Part shown: positions 55,484 through 64,000 of the stretch, piece after piece
How positions within the stretch are numbered: the first letter of the stretch is position 1
How the letters are laid out: every line of letters starts with the position of its first letter
Notes under the pieces: generated by a model
What the model saw: only the letters and a program-made list of their open reading frames with translations
What the model was told of the DNA's origin: nothing
Databases searched by the model: none
Source of the DNA: an uncultured Paludibacter sp.
GTDB taxonomy: Bacteria > Bacteroidota > Bacteroidia > Bacteroidales > Paludibacteraceae
NCBI GenBank assembly: GCA_937897985.1
Contig: CALCBD010000033.1
Location: 124,001 to 188,000, forward strand
Reading direction: 5' to 3'
Length of the DNA stretch: 64,000 nt
Program-made: the position numbers and the translations under genes

Positions 55484-55564
55484 TGTCATTTGTCAAAAAA
55501 AATGCCACTCAGGAATTGGTGACAGATTGACATGAATTTATTCAATTCGGGAAAAGGTGTGACA
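55484..55564. promoter_or_regulatory. cluster of TGTCA/TGACA elements upstream of htpG
   Basis: TGTCA at 55484-55488 and 55491-55495, then TGACA (its reverse complement) at 55520-55524, 55528-55532 and 55560-55564. The first pair and the second pair form an imperfect inverted repeat about 45 bp long overall. The region immediately precedes htpG and is a candidate operator or activator site. Confidence 0.45.
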
Positions 55565-55633
55565 GAAATCAGGGAAAATGGTGTTGGTCAAAAAAAACTA
55601 AAACTGCATCATATTGAAAAGACATCATTATAC

Positions 55634-55668
55634 AAAACGGGTCACCGGAAAACTCCGATGACCCGTTT
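55634..55668 (-). terminator. terminator of rpoC
   Basis: A 10-bp stem AAACGGGTCA/TGACCCGTTT (55635-55644 with 55659-55668) with a smaller inner stem CCGG/TCCG, followed on the minus strand by TTTTGTATAATG. It lies 24 bp after the rpoC stop codon. Confidence 0.75.
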
Positions 55669-55691
55669 ATTATTATTCAAATGAAAATATA

Positions 55692-58600
55692 TTATTCTTC
55701 ATCCGTCATACCATCTTCAATATCAAGCACATTACGTCTGGCATCAACTTTTTTATCATATTCATCACGTGAATAGACTATGATTTTATCCAGATCGCGT
55801 TGACCGGTTCCGGCAGGAATTAAGTGACCGCAGATTACATTTTCCTTTAAGCCTTCCAAACGGTCAGTCTTTCCATTGATAGCTGCGTCGTTTAACACTT
55901 TGGTTGTTTCCTGGAACGAAGCTGCCGACATGAAACTGTTGGTTTGAAGAGCAGCTCTTGTAATACCCTGTAAAATCTGATTTGAAGTTGCAGCTATGGC
56001 ATCACGTGTTTCAACAAGTCGTAAATCGCGGCGTTTAAGAGCACTGTTTTCGTCGCGGAGCTTACGTGCAGTAATGATCTGACCAGGTTTGAGGGTAGCA
56101 GAATCACCTGCATCCAAAATTACTTTTTTGCCCCAGATACGATCATTTTCTTCCATAAACTCGTTTTTATCAACAATTTGCTTTTCGAGGAAACGGGTAT
56201 CTCCCTGTTCGAGGATTTCTACTTTACGCATCATCTGACGCACAATCACCTCAAAATGTTTATCGTTGATTTTTACGCCCTGCAAACGATATACGTCCTG
56301 TACTTCGTTTACAATATAGTCCTGAACTGCAGTTGGTCCTTTGATCATCAGGATATCAGAAGGTGTGGTTGCACCATCCGAAAGTGGTGTACCGGCACGA
56401 ACAAAGTCATTTTCCTGAACCAGAATCTGTTTCGATAATGGAATCATGTATTTCTTCACTTCGCCGGTTTTTGAAGTAACACTTACCTCACGGTTACCAC
56501 GTTTGATTTTAAGGAAGTTCACCTCGCCATCAATTTCGGCAACAACAGCCGGATTGGATGGGTTTCGGGCTTCGAAAAGTTCGGTCACACGAGGGAGACC
56601 ACCGGTAATATCACCGGCTTTACCAACAGCACGCGGAATTTTAACGAGCATCTGACCTGACTTGATTTTATCACCATTGTCCAAAACAAGGTGAGCACCC
56701 ACAGGTAAGTTGTATGTACGTAAAATATTACCTTCTTTATCAAGGATATGAGCACTTGGCACTTTATTTCTGTCCTTCGATTCGATGATAATCTTTTCTT
56801 TCAGTCCGGTTGCCTCATCGGTTTCAGTTTTGAAAGTCTGATTTTCAACCACATCCTCGAACTCAATTTTACCTTCATTTTCAGCAATAATTACAGCATT
56901 GAACGGATCCCATTCGCAGACCAGTAAGCCTTTCTTGCCCATTTCGCCATCTTTCACATACAGTTTCGATCCATAAGGAATATTCTGTGTTGTAAGGGCA
57001 ATACCGGTATTGATATCGATAACACGCATTTCGGCCAAACGGCTTACTACTACCTGATAAGAAGTGCTTTCGTCAGCAGCATCAACCGTACGAAGTTCAT
57101 CAAATTCGATGCGACCATCATAGCGTAAAACGATTTTATTTTCGGCACCTACGTTCGAAGCTACCCCACCGACGTGGAATGTACGAAGTGTCAGCTGAGT
57201 ACCGGGTTCACCGATGGATTGAGCGGCGATAACACCTACAGCTTCACCAATATGAACCATTTTGTTGGTAGCCAGATTTCGTCCGTAACATTTTGCACAA
57301 ACTCCTTTTTTCGATTCGCAGGTAAGTACTGAGCGAATTTCGACACGTTCGATCGGAGAATCCTGGATTTTTTTGGCAAGTGCTTCTGTGATCTGTTCAC
57401 CTGATGATACAATCAGTTCGCCTGTAAGCGGGTTGTAAATATCATGAACGGAAACACGTCCGAGAATACGTTCGTACAATGATGAAATAACATCTTCGTT
57501 ATTTTTCATTTCTGTAGCTATCAGTCCGCGTAAAGTACCGCAATCATCTTCAGTGATAATCACATCCTGCGACACATCCACCAGACGACGGGTCAGATAA
57601 CCTGCATCTGCCGTTTTAAGAGCCGTATCGGCCAAACCTTTACGGGCACCGTGAGTAGAAATAAAGTACTCGAGTACCGAAAGTCCCTCTTTAAAGTTGG
57701 CAAGAATAGGATTTTCAATGATCTGTCCGCCTTCGGCACCTGATTTTTGAGGTTTTGCCATCAAACCACGCATACCTGAAAGCTGACGAATCTGTTCCTT
57801 CGAACCACGGGCACCGGAATCGAGCATCATGTAAACAGAGTTGAATCCCTGATTGTCACCCGACAGCTGAGCCATCAGAATATTTGACAGTTTCGAGTTA
57901 ACGTGTGTCCATGTATCGATAATCTGGTTGTAACGTTCGTTGTTGGTAATGAATCCCATGTTATAGTTATTCATGATTTCTTCAACTTCAGCATTACCCT
58001 CATTTACCAGTGTTTCTTTTTCGGGTGGTATAATTACGTCACCAAGGTTAAACGACAGTCCTCCCTTGAACGCCATGTAATATCCGAGATCCTTAATATC
58101 GTCGAGGAACTGGGCAGTACGGGCCACACCACATACTTCAATCACATTACCGATGATGTCGCGTAATGATTTTTTTGAAAGCAATTCATTGATATATCCA
58201 ACTTCAGCAGGTACACATTTATTAAATAAGATACGACCAACAGTGGTTTCAATCAGTTTTATCACACTTTCACCCTGTTCGTTGAGGTCTCTTGTACGGA
58301 CTTTAATCCATGAGTGAAGTGACACTTTATTTTCGTTATAAGCGATTTCGGCTTCTTCGGGCGAATAGAAAATCAATCCTTCACCTTTTGCTCCGGCTCT
58401 TGGTTTAGTGATATAATACAAACCAAGCACCATGTCCTGAGATGGAACGGTAATAGGCGCACCATTTGCAGGATTCAGAATGTTATGCGAAGCAAGCATC
58501 AACATCTGAGCTTCAAGTACAGCTTCGTTACCAAGAGGCAGGTGAACTGCCATCTGGTCACCGTCGAAATCGGCATTGAATGCAGTACACGAAAGCGGAT

Positions 58601-59987
58601 GTAACTGAATAGCTTTACCCTCAATCATCTTGGGCTGGAAAGCCTGAATACCAAGGCGGTGAAGAGTCGGGGCGCGGTTTAGTAATACGGGATGACCTTT
58701 CATCACGTACTCTAAAATGTCCCAGATTACCGGGTCTTTGCGGTCAACGATTTTCTTCGCTGATTTTACCGTTTTGACAATACCGCGTTCAATGAGTTTG
58801 CGGATTACAAACGGTTTATAAAGTTCGGCAGCCATATCTTTTGGCAGACCGCATTCATGCATTTTTAATTCAGGACCAACAACGATAACCGAACGTGCAG
58901 AATAATCGACACGTTTACCCAACAAATTCTGACGGAAACGTCCCTGTTTACCTTTGAGCGAATCAGAAAGCGATTTCAACGGACGATTGGCTTCGGTTTT
59001 AACGGCACTCGATTTACGTGAATTGTCGAACAATGAATCGACCGATTCCTGAAGCATACGTTTTTCGTTACGCAGAATAACTTCGGGAGCTTTGATTTCG
59101 ATTAATCTTTTCAACCGGTTGTTACGAATAATCACACGGCGATACAAATCGTTCAAATCGGAAGTTGCAAAACGTCCTCCATCCAGCGGAACCAAAGGAC
59201 GTAATTCGGGAGGAATAACCGGAACGATTTTCACAATCATCCATTCGGGTTTATTTCTCATACGGGATGCACGGAACGATTCAACAATCTGCAATCTTTT
59301 CAAAGCTTCGTTTTTGCGTTGCTGTGAAGTATCGGTATTTGCTTTGTGACGTAAGTCGTACGACAAGGCGTCCAAATCAAGTCGCGAAAGCATATCATAA
59401 ATTGCTTCGGCACCCATCTTGGCGATGAACTTGTTCGGGTCATTGTCTTCAAGTAATTGATTTTCGTGTGGAAGTGCATCTAAAATATCAAGATATTCTT
59501 CTTCTGTAATAAGTTCATTATCAATGATATTCTCACCATTATCTGCAACTCCGGCCTGAATAATTACATATTTCTCGTAATAGATAATCGAATCTAATTT
59601 TTTAGTTGGCATTCCGAGTAAATAACCGATTTTGTTCGGCAATGAACGGAAATACCAGATATGAGCCACCGGAACCACCAGTTGAATGTGACCCATTCTT
59701 TCGCGACGAACTTTTTTCTCGGTTACTTCCACCCCGCAACGGTCACAAACGATTCCCTTGTAACGGATTCTTTTGTATTTTCCGCAGTGGCATTCGTAAT
59801 CCTTGGTTGGTCCAAAGATACGTTCGCAGAACAAACCGTCACGTTCAGGTTTGTAAGTACGATAGTTGATGGTTTCGGGTTTGAGTACCTCGCCGCTCGA
59901 TAATTTTAATATTTCTTCAGGCGAAGCAAGTCCGATTGAAATTTTATTAAAACCTGTCTTAAGCTTATTATCGTTTTTAAAAGCCAT
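55692..59987 (-). CDS. rpoC: RNA polymerase beta' subunit
   Basis: 1,431 residues. The N-terminal zinc ribbon is YECHCGKYKRIRYKGIVCDRCG, the active-site magnesium motif is NADFDGDQMAVHLPL near residues 463-477, the clamp/rudder region includes LLGKRVDYSARSVIVVGPEL, and the second zinc site is CESKKGVCAKCYGRNLA. The trigger-loop region GEAVGVIAAQSIGEPGTQLTLRTFH is intact, so the enzyme core is complete. Length is normal for Bacteroidota. ATG at 59987. It is separated from rpoB by 88 bp that contain a terminator-like hairpin. Confidence 0.98.
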   Translation of the reverse strand: MAFKNDNKLKTGFNKISIGLASPEEILKLSSGEVLKPETINYRTYKPERDGLFCERIFGPTKDYECHCGKYKRIRYKGIVCDRCGVEVTEKKVRRERMGHIQLVVPVAHIWYFRSLPNKIGYLLGMPTKKLDSIIYYEKYVIIQAGVADNGENIIDNELITEEEYLDILDALPHENQLLEDNDPNKFIAKMGAEAIYDMLSRLDLDALSYDLRHKANTDTSQQRKNEALKRLQIVESFRASRMRNKPEWMIVKIVPVIPPELRPLVPLDGGRFATSDLNDLYRRVIIRNNRLKRLIEIKAPEVILRNEKRMLQESVDSLFDNSRKSSAVKTEANRPLKSLSDSLKGKQGRFRQNLLGKRVDYSARSVIVVGPELKMHECGLPKDMAAELYKPFVIRKLIERGIVKTVKSAKKIVDRKDPVIWDILEYVMKGHPVLLNRAPTLHRLGIQAFQPKMIEGKAIQLHPLSCTAFNADFDGDQMAVHLPLGNEAVLEAQMLMLASHNILNPANGAPITVPSQDMVLGLYYITKPRAGAKGEGLIFYSPEEAEIAYNENKVSLHSWIKVRTRDLNEQGESVIKLIETTVGRILFNKCVPAEVGYINELLSKKSLRDIIGNVIEVCGVARTAQFLDDIKDLGYYMAFKGGLSFNLGDVIIPPEKETLVNEGNAEVEEIMNNYNMGFITNNERYNQIIDTWTHVNSKLSNILMAQLSGDNQGFNSVYMMLDSGARGSKEQIRQLSGMRGLMAKPQKSGAEGGQIIENPILANFKEGLSVLEYFISTHGARKGLADTALKTADAGYLTRRLVDVSQDVIITEDDCGTLRGLIATEMKNNEDVISSLYERILGRVSVHDIYNPLTGELIVSSGEQITEALAKKIQDSPIERVEIRSVLTCESKKGVCAKCYGRNLATNKMVHIGEAVGVIAAQSIGEPGTQLTLRTFHVGGVASNVGAENKIVLRYDGRIEFDELRTVDAADESTSYQVVVSRLAEMRVIDINTGIALTTQNIPYGSKLYVKDGEMGKKGLLVCEWDPFNAVIIAENEGKIEFEDVVENQTFKTETDEATGLKEKIIIESKDRNKVPSAHILDKEGNILRTYNLPVGAHLVLDNGDKIKSGQMLVKIPRAVGKAGDITGGLPRVTELFEARNPSNPAVVAEIDGEVNFLKIKRGNREVSVTSKTGEVKKYMIPLSKQILVQENDFVRAGTPLSDGATTPSDILMIKGPTAVQDYIVNEVQDVYRLQGVKINDKHFEVIVRQMMRKVEILEQGDTRFLEKQIVDKNEFMEENDRIWGKKVILDAGDSATLKPGQIITARKLRDENSALKRRDLRLVETRDAIAATSNQILQGITRAALQTNSFMSAASFQETTKVLNDAAINGKTDRLEGLKENVICGHLIPAGTGQRDLDKIIVYSRDEYDKKVDARRNVLDIEDGMTDEE

Positions 59988-60034
59988 AATTTTTAATTTA
60001 CAATTTACAATTGATAATTTACAATTCAGATTGA

Positions 60035-60077
60035 AAAAAGTGCTGGTTTCCCGAACGGGAAATTACCAGCTTTTTTT
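60035..60077 (-). terminator. terminator-like hairpin between rpoB and rpoC
   Basis: GCTGGT (60042-60047) pairs with ACCAGC (60065-60070) and TTTCCCG with CGGGAAA inside, with a 2-nt bulge. There is an A-run on one side and a T-run on the other, so on the minus strand it ends in TTTTTT like an intrinsic terminator. It overlaps the rpoB stop codon (60076-60078). Possibly an attenuator, since rpoC must still be transcribed. Confidence 0.65.
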
Positions 60078-63000
60078 AATCCAGATTAATACTCAAACCT
60101 AAACCACGAAGTTCGTGTAACAAAACGTTGAGCGATTCCGGAATTCCGGGGTTCGGCATCGGATCACCTTTAACAATAGCTTCGTAGGTTCTTGCACGAC
60201 CAATTACGTCATCCGATTTTACTGTAAGGATTTCCTGCAAAATATGAGCAGCTCCGAAAGCTTCAAGTGCCCATACCTCCATTTCTCCGAAACGCTGACC
60301 ACCGAATTGTGCTTTACCACCTAATGGCTGCTGAGTAATCAGCGAGTAAGGACCAATTGAACGTGCATGCATTTTATCTTCAACCATGTGGCCTAATTTC
60401 AGCATGTAAATAACGCCGACAGTAGCAGGCTGGTCGAAACGGTCACCTGTTCCGCCATCGTAAAGATATGTTTTACCGTATCTTGGCACACCGGCTTTAT
60501 CAGTCCAGCTGTTTAAGTCATCCAGGCTTGCTCCATCGAAAATCGGAGTTGCAAACCGAACGCCAAGTTCTTTACCTGCCCAACCTAAAACAGTTTCGAA
60601 AATCTGTCCGAGGTTCATACGTGAAGGCACACCAAGCGGGTTAAGGCAAATATCAACAGGAGTACCGTCTTCAAGGAAAGGCATATCTTCCTGACGAACA
60701 ATACGTGATACGATACCTTTGTTACCATGGCGACCTGCCATTTTATCACCAACGCGGATTTTACGTTTTTTGGCGATATAAACTTTAGCTATTTGTACAA
60801 TACCATTTGGCAATTCATCGCCGATGGTTATATTGAATTTCTGACGTTTTATCTGAGCATCCAATTCCTTGTATTTTTTCAGATAATTCATTATCAATTG
60901 CTTAATCAATTCATTTTTGTGTGCGTCACCTGTCCATTTACTCAGCTGAATGGTAGTAAAATCAACCTCACGCAGACGTTCAGGAGTAAATTTACTGTTA
61001 CGGCTAATGACATCTGTACCCAAAAAGTCTTTCACTCCGGCCGAAGTTTTGTCACCAATAAGTGTCATTAATTTTTCAATTAATGTTTCGCGGAGGATGC
61101 TTGCCTGAGCTTCAAACTCTTCATCCAAACGTGGGAGAACAGCTTTATCGGCAAGTTTCGACTTACGGTTTTTCTGAGCTTTTGAGAAAAGACGTTTACC
61201 GATAACCACACCCGACAATGAAGGAGTAGCTTTCAGCGAGGCATCTTTCACATCGCCGGCTTTATCACCAAAAATGGCACGAAGCAGTTTTTCTTCTGGT
61301 GAAGGATCAGATTCTCCCTTTGGAGTAATTTTACCGATAATAATATCGCCCGGTTCGATGCGTGCACCGATACGAATGATACCGTTTTCGTCCAGATCTT
61401 TTGTAGCTTCTTCGCTTACATTAGGTATATCAGAAGTAAATTCTTCGATTCCTCGTTTTGTTTCGCGAACGTCGAGCAATTGTTCCACAACGTGTATTGA
61501 CGTAAATATATCTTCACGTACAACCCGTTCGTTGATTACGATTGCATCCTCAAAGTTATAACCTTTCCAGGGCATGAACGCTACTTTAAGGTTTTTACCG
61601 ATGGCTAATTCACCGTTTTGCGTTGAATAACCTTCAGTCAGAATCATGTTGGCTTTTACGCGATCGCCTTTCCGTACAATCGGACGAAGGTCAATGGTAG
61701 TATTCTGATTTGTTTTTTGAAATTTCGGCAATTTATATTCCTTAACGGCCGATTCGAAGCTTACAAATTCTTCCTCCTCAGTTCTGTCATAGCGTATTTT
61801 GATAGAATCAGCATCCACAAACTCAACCACACCTTCGCCTTCGGCAGTAATCTGGGTTCTCGAATCGCGAATCAACTGACCTTCAATTCCGGTACCAATA
61901 ATCGGAGCATCGCAGCGCAACAAAGGAACTGCCTGACGCATCATGTTCGATCCCATCAACGCACGGTTCGCATCATCATGTTCGAGGAAAGGAATCAGGG
62001 CAGCAGCAATAGATGCTATCTGAGATGGAGAAACGTCCATCAAATCGACCTGTGATGGTGGTACAACAGGGAAATCGGCTCCAAGGCGTGATTTTACTTT
62101 TGTACGAATAAATGTTCCATCGTCGTTCAACGGAGCATTACCCTGAGCTACAGTCAGATTTTCTTCTTCTTCGGCAGTGAAATATTCAATACCGTTTTCC
62201 GAAATATCCACTTTCGAATCAGTAACTTTACGGTAAGGAGTTTCAATAAATCCGAGTTCGTTAATTTTGGCGTAAATACACAACGAAGAAATCAGACCGA
62301 TGTTCGGACCTTCAGGTGTTTCAATCGGACAAAGTCGTCCGTAGTGGGTATAGTGTACGTCACGAACCTCGAAACCTGCACGTTCACGCGACAAACCGCC
62401 AGGGCCGAGAGCCGACATACGACGTTTGTGAGTGATTTCGGCCAACGGATTCTGTTGATCCATAAATTGCGAAAGTGCATTTGTACCGAAGAATGAATTA
62501 ATCACCGACGAAATGCTTTTTGCATTGATCAGATCAATCGGAGTAAACACCTCATTATCACGAACGTTCATACGTTCACGAATGGTACGTGCCATACGCG
62601 ACAAACCAACACCAAACTGATTGTGAAGTTGTTCGCCAACTGTACGAACACGGCGGTTACTCAGGTGGTCAATATCATCAATATCTGCTTTTGAATTAAT
62701 AAGTTCAATCAGATATTTGATAATTTCGATAATATCTTCCTTGGTTAAAACTTTAATTTCAGGATTAATATTCAGATTTAACTTTCTGTTGATACGGAAA
62801 CGACCCACATCACCCAAATCATAACGTTTATCCGAGAAGAACAGGTTATTGATTACCTCACGCGCAGATGAATCATCAGCAGGAACAGCATTACGTAACT
62901 GGCGATAGATATACAAAACGGCTTCTTTCTCAGAGTTACTCGGGTCTTTTTGAAGCGTATTATAAATGATGGCATAATCATTCTGATTAGCCTCAGGACG

Positions 63001-63888
63001 GTGTAACAGAATAGTAGGTGTTCCCGATTCGATAATTTCGTCGATATGACTGTTTTCAAGAACAGTTTCCCTGTCAATAATTACCTCGTTACGTTCAATA
63101 GAAACCACCTCACCGGTATCCTCATCTACAAAATCCTCCACCCAGGTTTTTAAAACACGGGCAGCTAATTTTTGTCCGACTGCTTTTTTAAGAGAAGTTT
63201 TGCTTACCTTCACTTCTTCAGCCAAATTGAATATTTCCAGAATATCCTTATCACTTTCAAATCCGATAGCACGTAACAAAGTGGTTACCGGTAATTTCTT
63301 TTTACGATCGATATAAGCATACATCACATTGTTGATGTCGGTAGCAAATTCGATCCATGATCCGCGGAAAGGAATAATACGGGCAGAATACAGTTTTGTT
63401 CCGTTAGCATGAATACTTTGTCCGAAGAATACTCCGGGCGAGCGATGCAACTGAGAAACGATAACACGTTCAGCACCATTAATTACAAAGGTGCCTTTAG
63501 GAGTCATATACGGGATAGGACCCAGGTATACATCCTGAATAACTGTATCGAAATCTTCGTGATCGGGATCGGTACAGTAGAGTTTTAATTTTGCTTTTAG
63601 CGGAACGCTGTAAGTAAGGCCGCGGTCAATACATTCTTCAATCGAATAACGTGGAGGGTCAACATAGTAGTCGAGAAATTCGAGGATGAAGTTATTTCTT
63701 GTGTCGGCGATAGGAAAGTTTTCGGAAAAAACCTTATACAAACCTTCGGTTTTTCTTTTTTCAGGAGCTGTGTCCATCTGAAAAAAGTCCTGGAAAGATT
63801 TTAATTGTACTTCAAGAAAATCAGGATATTCGAGCTGATTTTTGATAGAAGCAAAATTGATTCTTTGATTTTGGGTTATTGAAGACAT
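60076..63888 (-). CDS. rpoB: RNA polymerase beta subunit
   Basis: 1,270 residues from the ATG at 63888. Hallmarks in order: SPGVFFGQSIHANGTKLYSARIIPFRGSWIEF, the rifampicin-pocket region FFGTNALSQFMDQQNPLAEITHKRRMSALGPGGL, and the conserved GRLCPIETPEGPNIGLISSL. Near the C-terminus are KMAGRHGNKGIVSRI and MEVWALEAFGAAHILQEILTVKSDD. The Asp, Gln and His positions usually altered in rifampicin resistance look wild type. An in-frame TTG two codons upstream (63894) is a weaker start. Upstream is a strong hairpin, likely the attenuator between rplL and rpoB. Confidence 0.98.
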   Translation of the reverse strand: MSSITQNQRINFASIKNQLEYPDFLEVQLKSFQDFFQMDTAPEKRKTEGLYKVFSENFPIADTRNNFILEFLDYYVDPPRYSIEECIDRGLTYSVPLKAKLKLYCTDPDHEDFDTVIQDVYLGPIPYMTPKGTFVINGAERVIVSQLHRSPGVFFGQSIHANGTKLYSARIIPFRGSWIEFATDINNVMYAYIDRKKKLPVTTLLRAIGFESDKDILEIFNLAEEVKVSKTSLKKAVGQKLAARVLKTWVEDFVDEDTGEVVSIERNEVIIDRETVLENSHIDEIIESGTPTILLHRPEANQNDYAIIYNTLQKDPSNSEKEAVLYIYRQLRNAVPADDSSAREVINNLFFSDKRYDLGDVGRFRINRKLNLNINPEIKVLTKEDIIEIIKYLIELINSKADIDDIDHLSNRRVRTVGEQLHNQFGVGLSRMARTIRERMNVRDNEVFTPIDLINAKSISSVINSFFGTNALSQFMDQQNPLAEITHKRRMSALGPGGLSRERAGFEVRDVHYTHYGRLCPIETPEGPNIGLISSLCIYAKINELGFIETPYRKVTDSKVDISENGIEYFTAEEEENLTVAQGNAPLNDDGTFIRTKVKSRLGADFPVVPPSQVDLMDVSPSQIASIAAALIPFLEHDDANRALMGSNMMRQAVPLLRCDAPIIGTGIEGQLIRDSRTQITAEGEGVVEFVDADSIKIRYDRTEEEEFVSFESAVKEYKLPKFQKTNQNTTIDLRPIVRKGDRVKANMILTEGYSTQNGELAIGKNLKVAFMPWKGYNFEDAIVINERVVREDIFTSIHVVEQLLDVRETKRGIEEFTSDIPNVSEEATKDLDENGIIRIGARIEPGDIIIGKITPKGESDPSPEEKLLRAIFGDKAGDVKDASLKATPSLSGVVIGKRLFSKAQKNRKSKLADKAVLPRLDEEFEAQASILRETLIEKLMTLIGDKTSAGVKDFLGTDVISRNSKFTPERLREVDFTTIQLSKWTGDAHKNELIKQLIMNYLKKYKELDAQIKRQKFNITIGDELPNGIVQIAKVYIAKKRKIRVGDKMAGRHGNKGIVSRIVRQEDMPFLEDGTPVDICLNPLGVPSRMNLGQIFETVLGWAGKELGVRFATPIFDGASLDDLNSWTDKAGVPRYGKTYLYDGGTGDRFDQPATVGVIYMLKLGHMVEDKMHARSIGPYSLITQQPLGGKAQFGGQRFGEMEVWALEAFGAAHILQEILTVKSDDVIGRARTYEAIVKGDPMPNPGIPESLNVLLHELRGLGLSINLD

Positions 63889-63938
63889 TTTCAAAGAGTT
63901 TATTTGGATGCGGTGAACTCAATTATTTTATAGACAAG

Positions 63939-63977
63939 AAAAGGTTTAGAATCCCCCTTAACGAGGGAATCTAAACC
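63939..63977 (-). terminator. hairpin upstream of rpoB (attenuator candidate)
   Basis: GGTTTAGAATCCCCC (63943-63957) pairs with the stretch ending CTAAACC (63977), with few mismatches, and exits into TTTTCTTG on the minus strand. It lies 50 bp before the rpoB start, where rplL-rpoB attenuators occur in other bacteria. A second small hairpin (CCTGA/TCAGG, 63983-63995) followed by TTTT precedes it. Confidence 0.7.
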
Positions 63978-64000
63978 AAAAGCCTGATATTCAGGTAATT

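Noticed and set aside
63889..63894. rpoB starting at TTG 63894
   Set aside because: An ATG two codons later gives the same protein and is a normal start.

Overview
This window looks like chromosome from a Bacteroidota bacterium, most likely an anaerobic member of the Bacteroidales (lineage is inference). The DNA is AT-rich. Many genes are preceded by the Bacteroidota -7 promoter element TAnnTTTG. One gene encodes a C-terminal type IX secretion (T9SS) sorting domain. The set of DPP IV, ABC-F protein, Bacteroidetes-style HisRS, rubrerythrin and hexuronate genes fits an anaerobic or microaerobic sugar and pectin user.

Layout. 1-300: a five-copy 30-bp tandem repeat decaying into ACTTC-core repeats. 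319-7,670: cupin with a Crp/Fnr-like site at about -41.5, valS, a secreted-protein gene broken by one in-frame TGA, ridA, nadC with a DUF4783 gene, and rlmH. 7,695-16,951: NtrY-like membrane kinase, patatin-like lipase, dipeptidyl peptidase IV, and a sugar permease with a ROK sugar kinase. 16,952-17,490: an IS3-family remnant and palindromic repeats. 17,491-20,184: infC-rpmI-rplT on the minus strand, with infC very probably starting at a non-AUG (ATA) codon behind a perfect AGGAGG, and rplY-pth on the plus strand. 20,185-21,070: a long spacer with gene relics.

21,071-35,485 is the main accessory block: six signalling genes in one direction (seven-PAS histidine kinase, single-domain receiver, receiver-PAS-GAF-PAS protein, stand-alone CheR, HAMP-GAF hybrid kinase with two receivers, and a 1,479-residue receiver/PAS/GAF kinase). 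No CheB, no DNA-binding output protein and no chemoreceptor accompany them, so the output is unknown. One PAS domain of the last protein carries a four-cysteine cluster that could hold a metal or Fe-S centre.

35,525-50,355: secreted endonuclease/phosphatase-family protein, nth, uxaB-uxaA (galacturonate branch), Uup-like ABC-F ATPase, rubrerythrin, mnmD, rpsO, waaA, hisS, a pirin and two uncharacterised conserved genes. hisS carries an in-frame block of about 100 codons of much lower GC than its surroundings, between motifs 1 and 2. 50,415-63,894: clpB, htpG, rpoC and rpoB, all on the minus strand. clpB and htpG share TGTCA/TGACA repeats upstream, a candidate heat-shock operator, and terminator-like hairpins lie both before rpoB and between rpoB and rpoC.

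Most of the window is core housekeeping. The places most worth checking are the signalling block, the hisS insert, the infC start, the shared chaperone motif and the rpoBC hairpins. All family assignments come from reading the translations; no database search was run.
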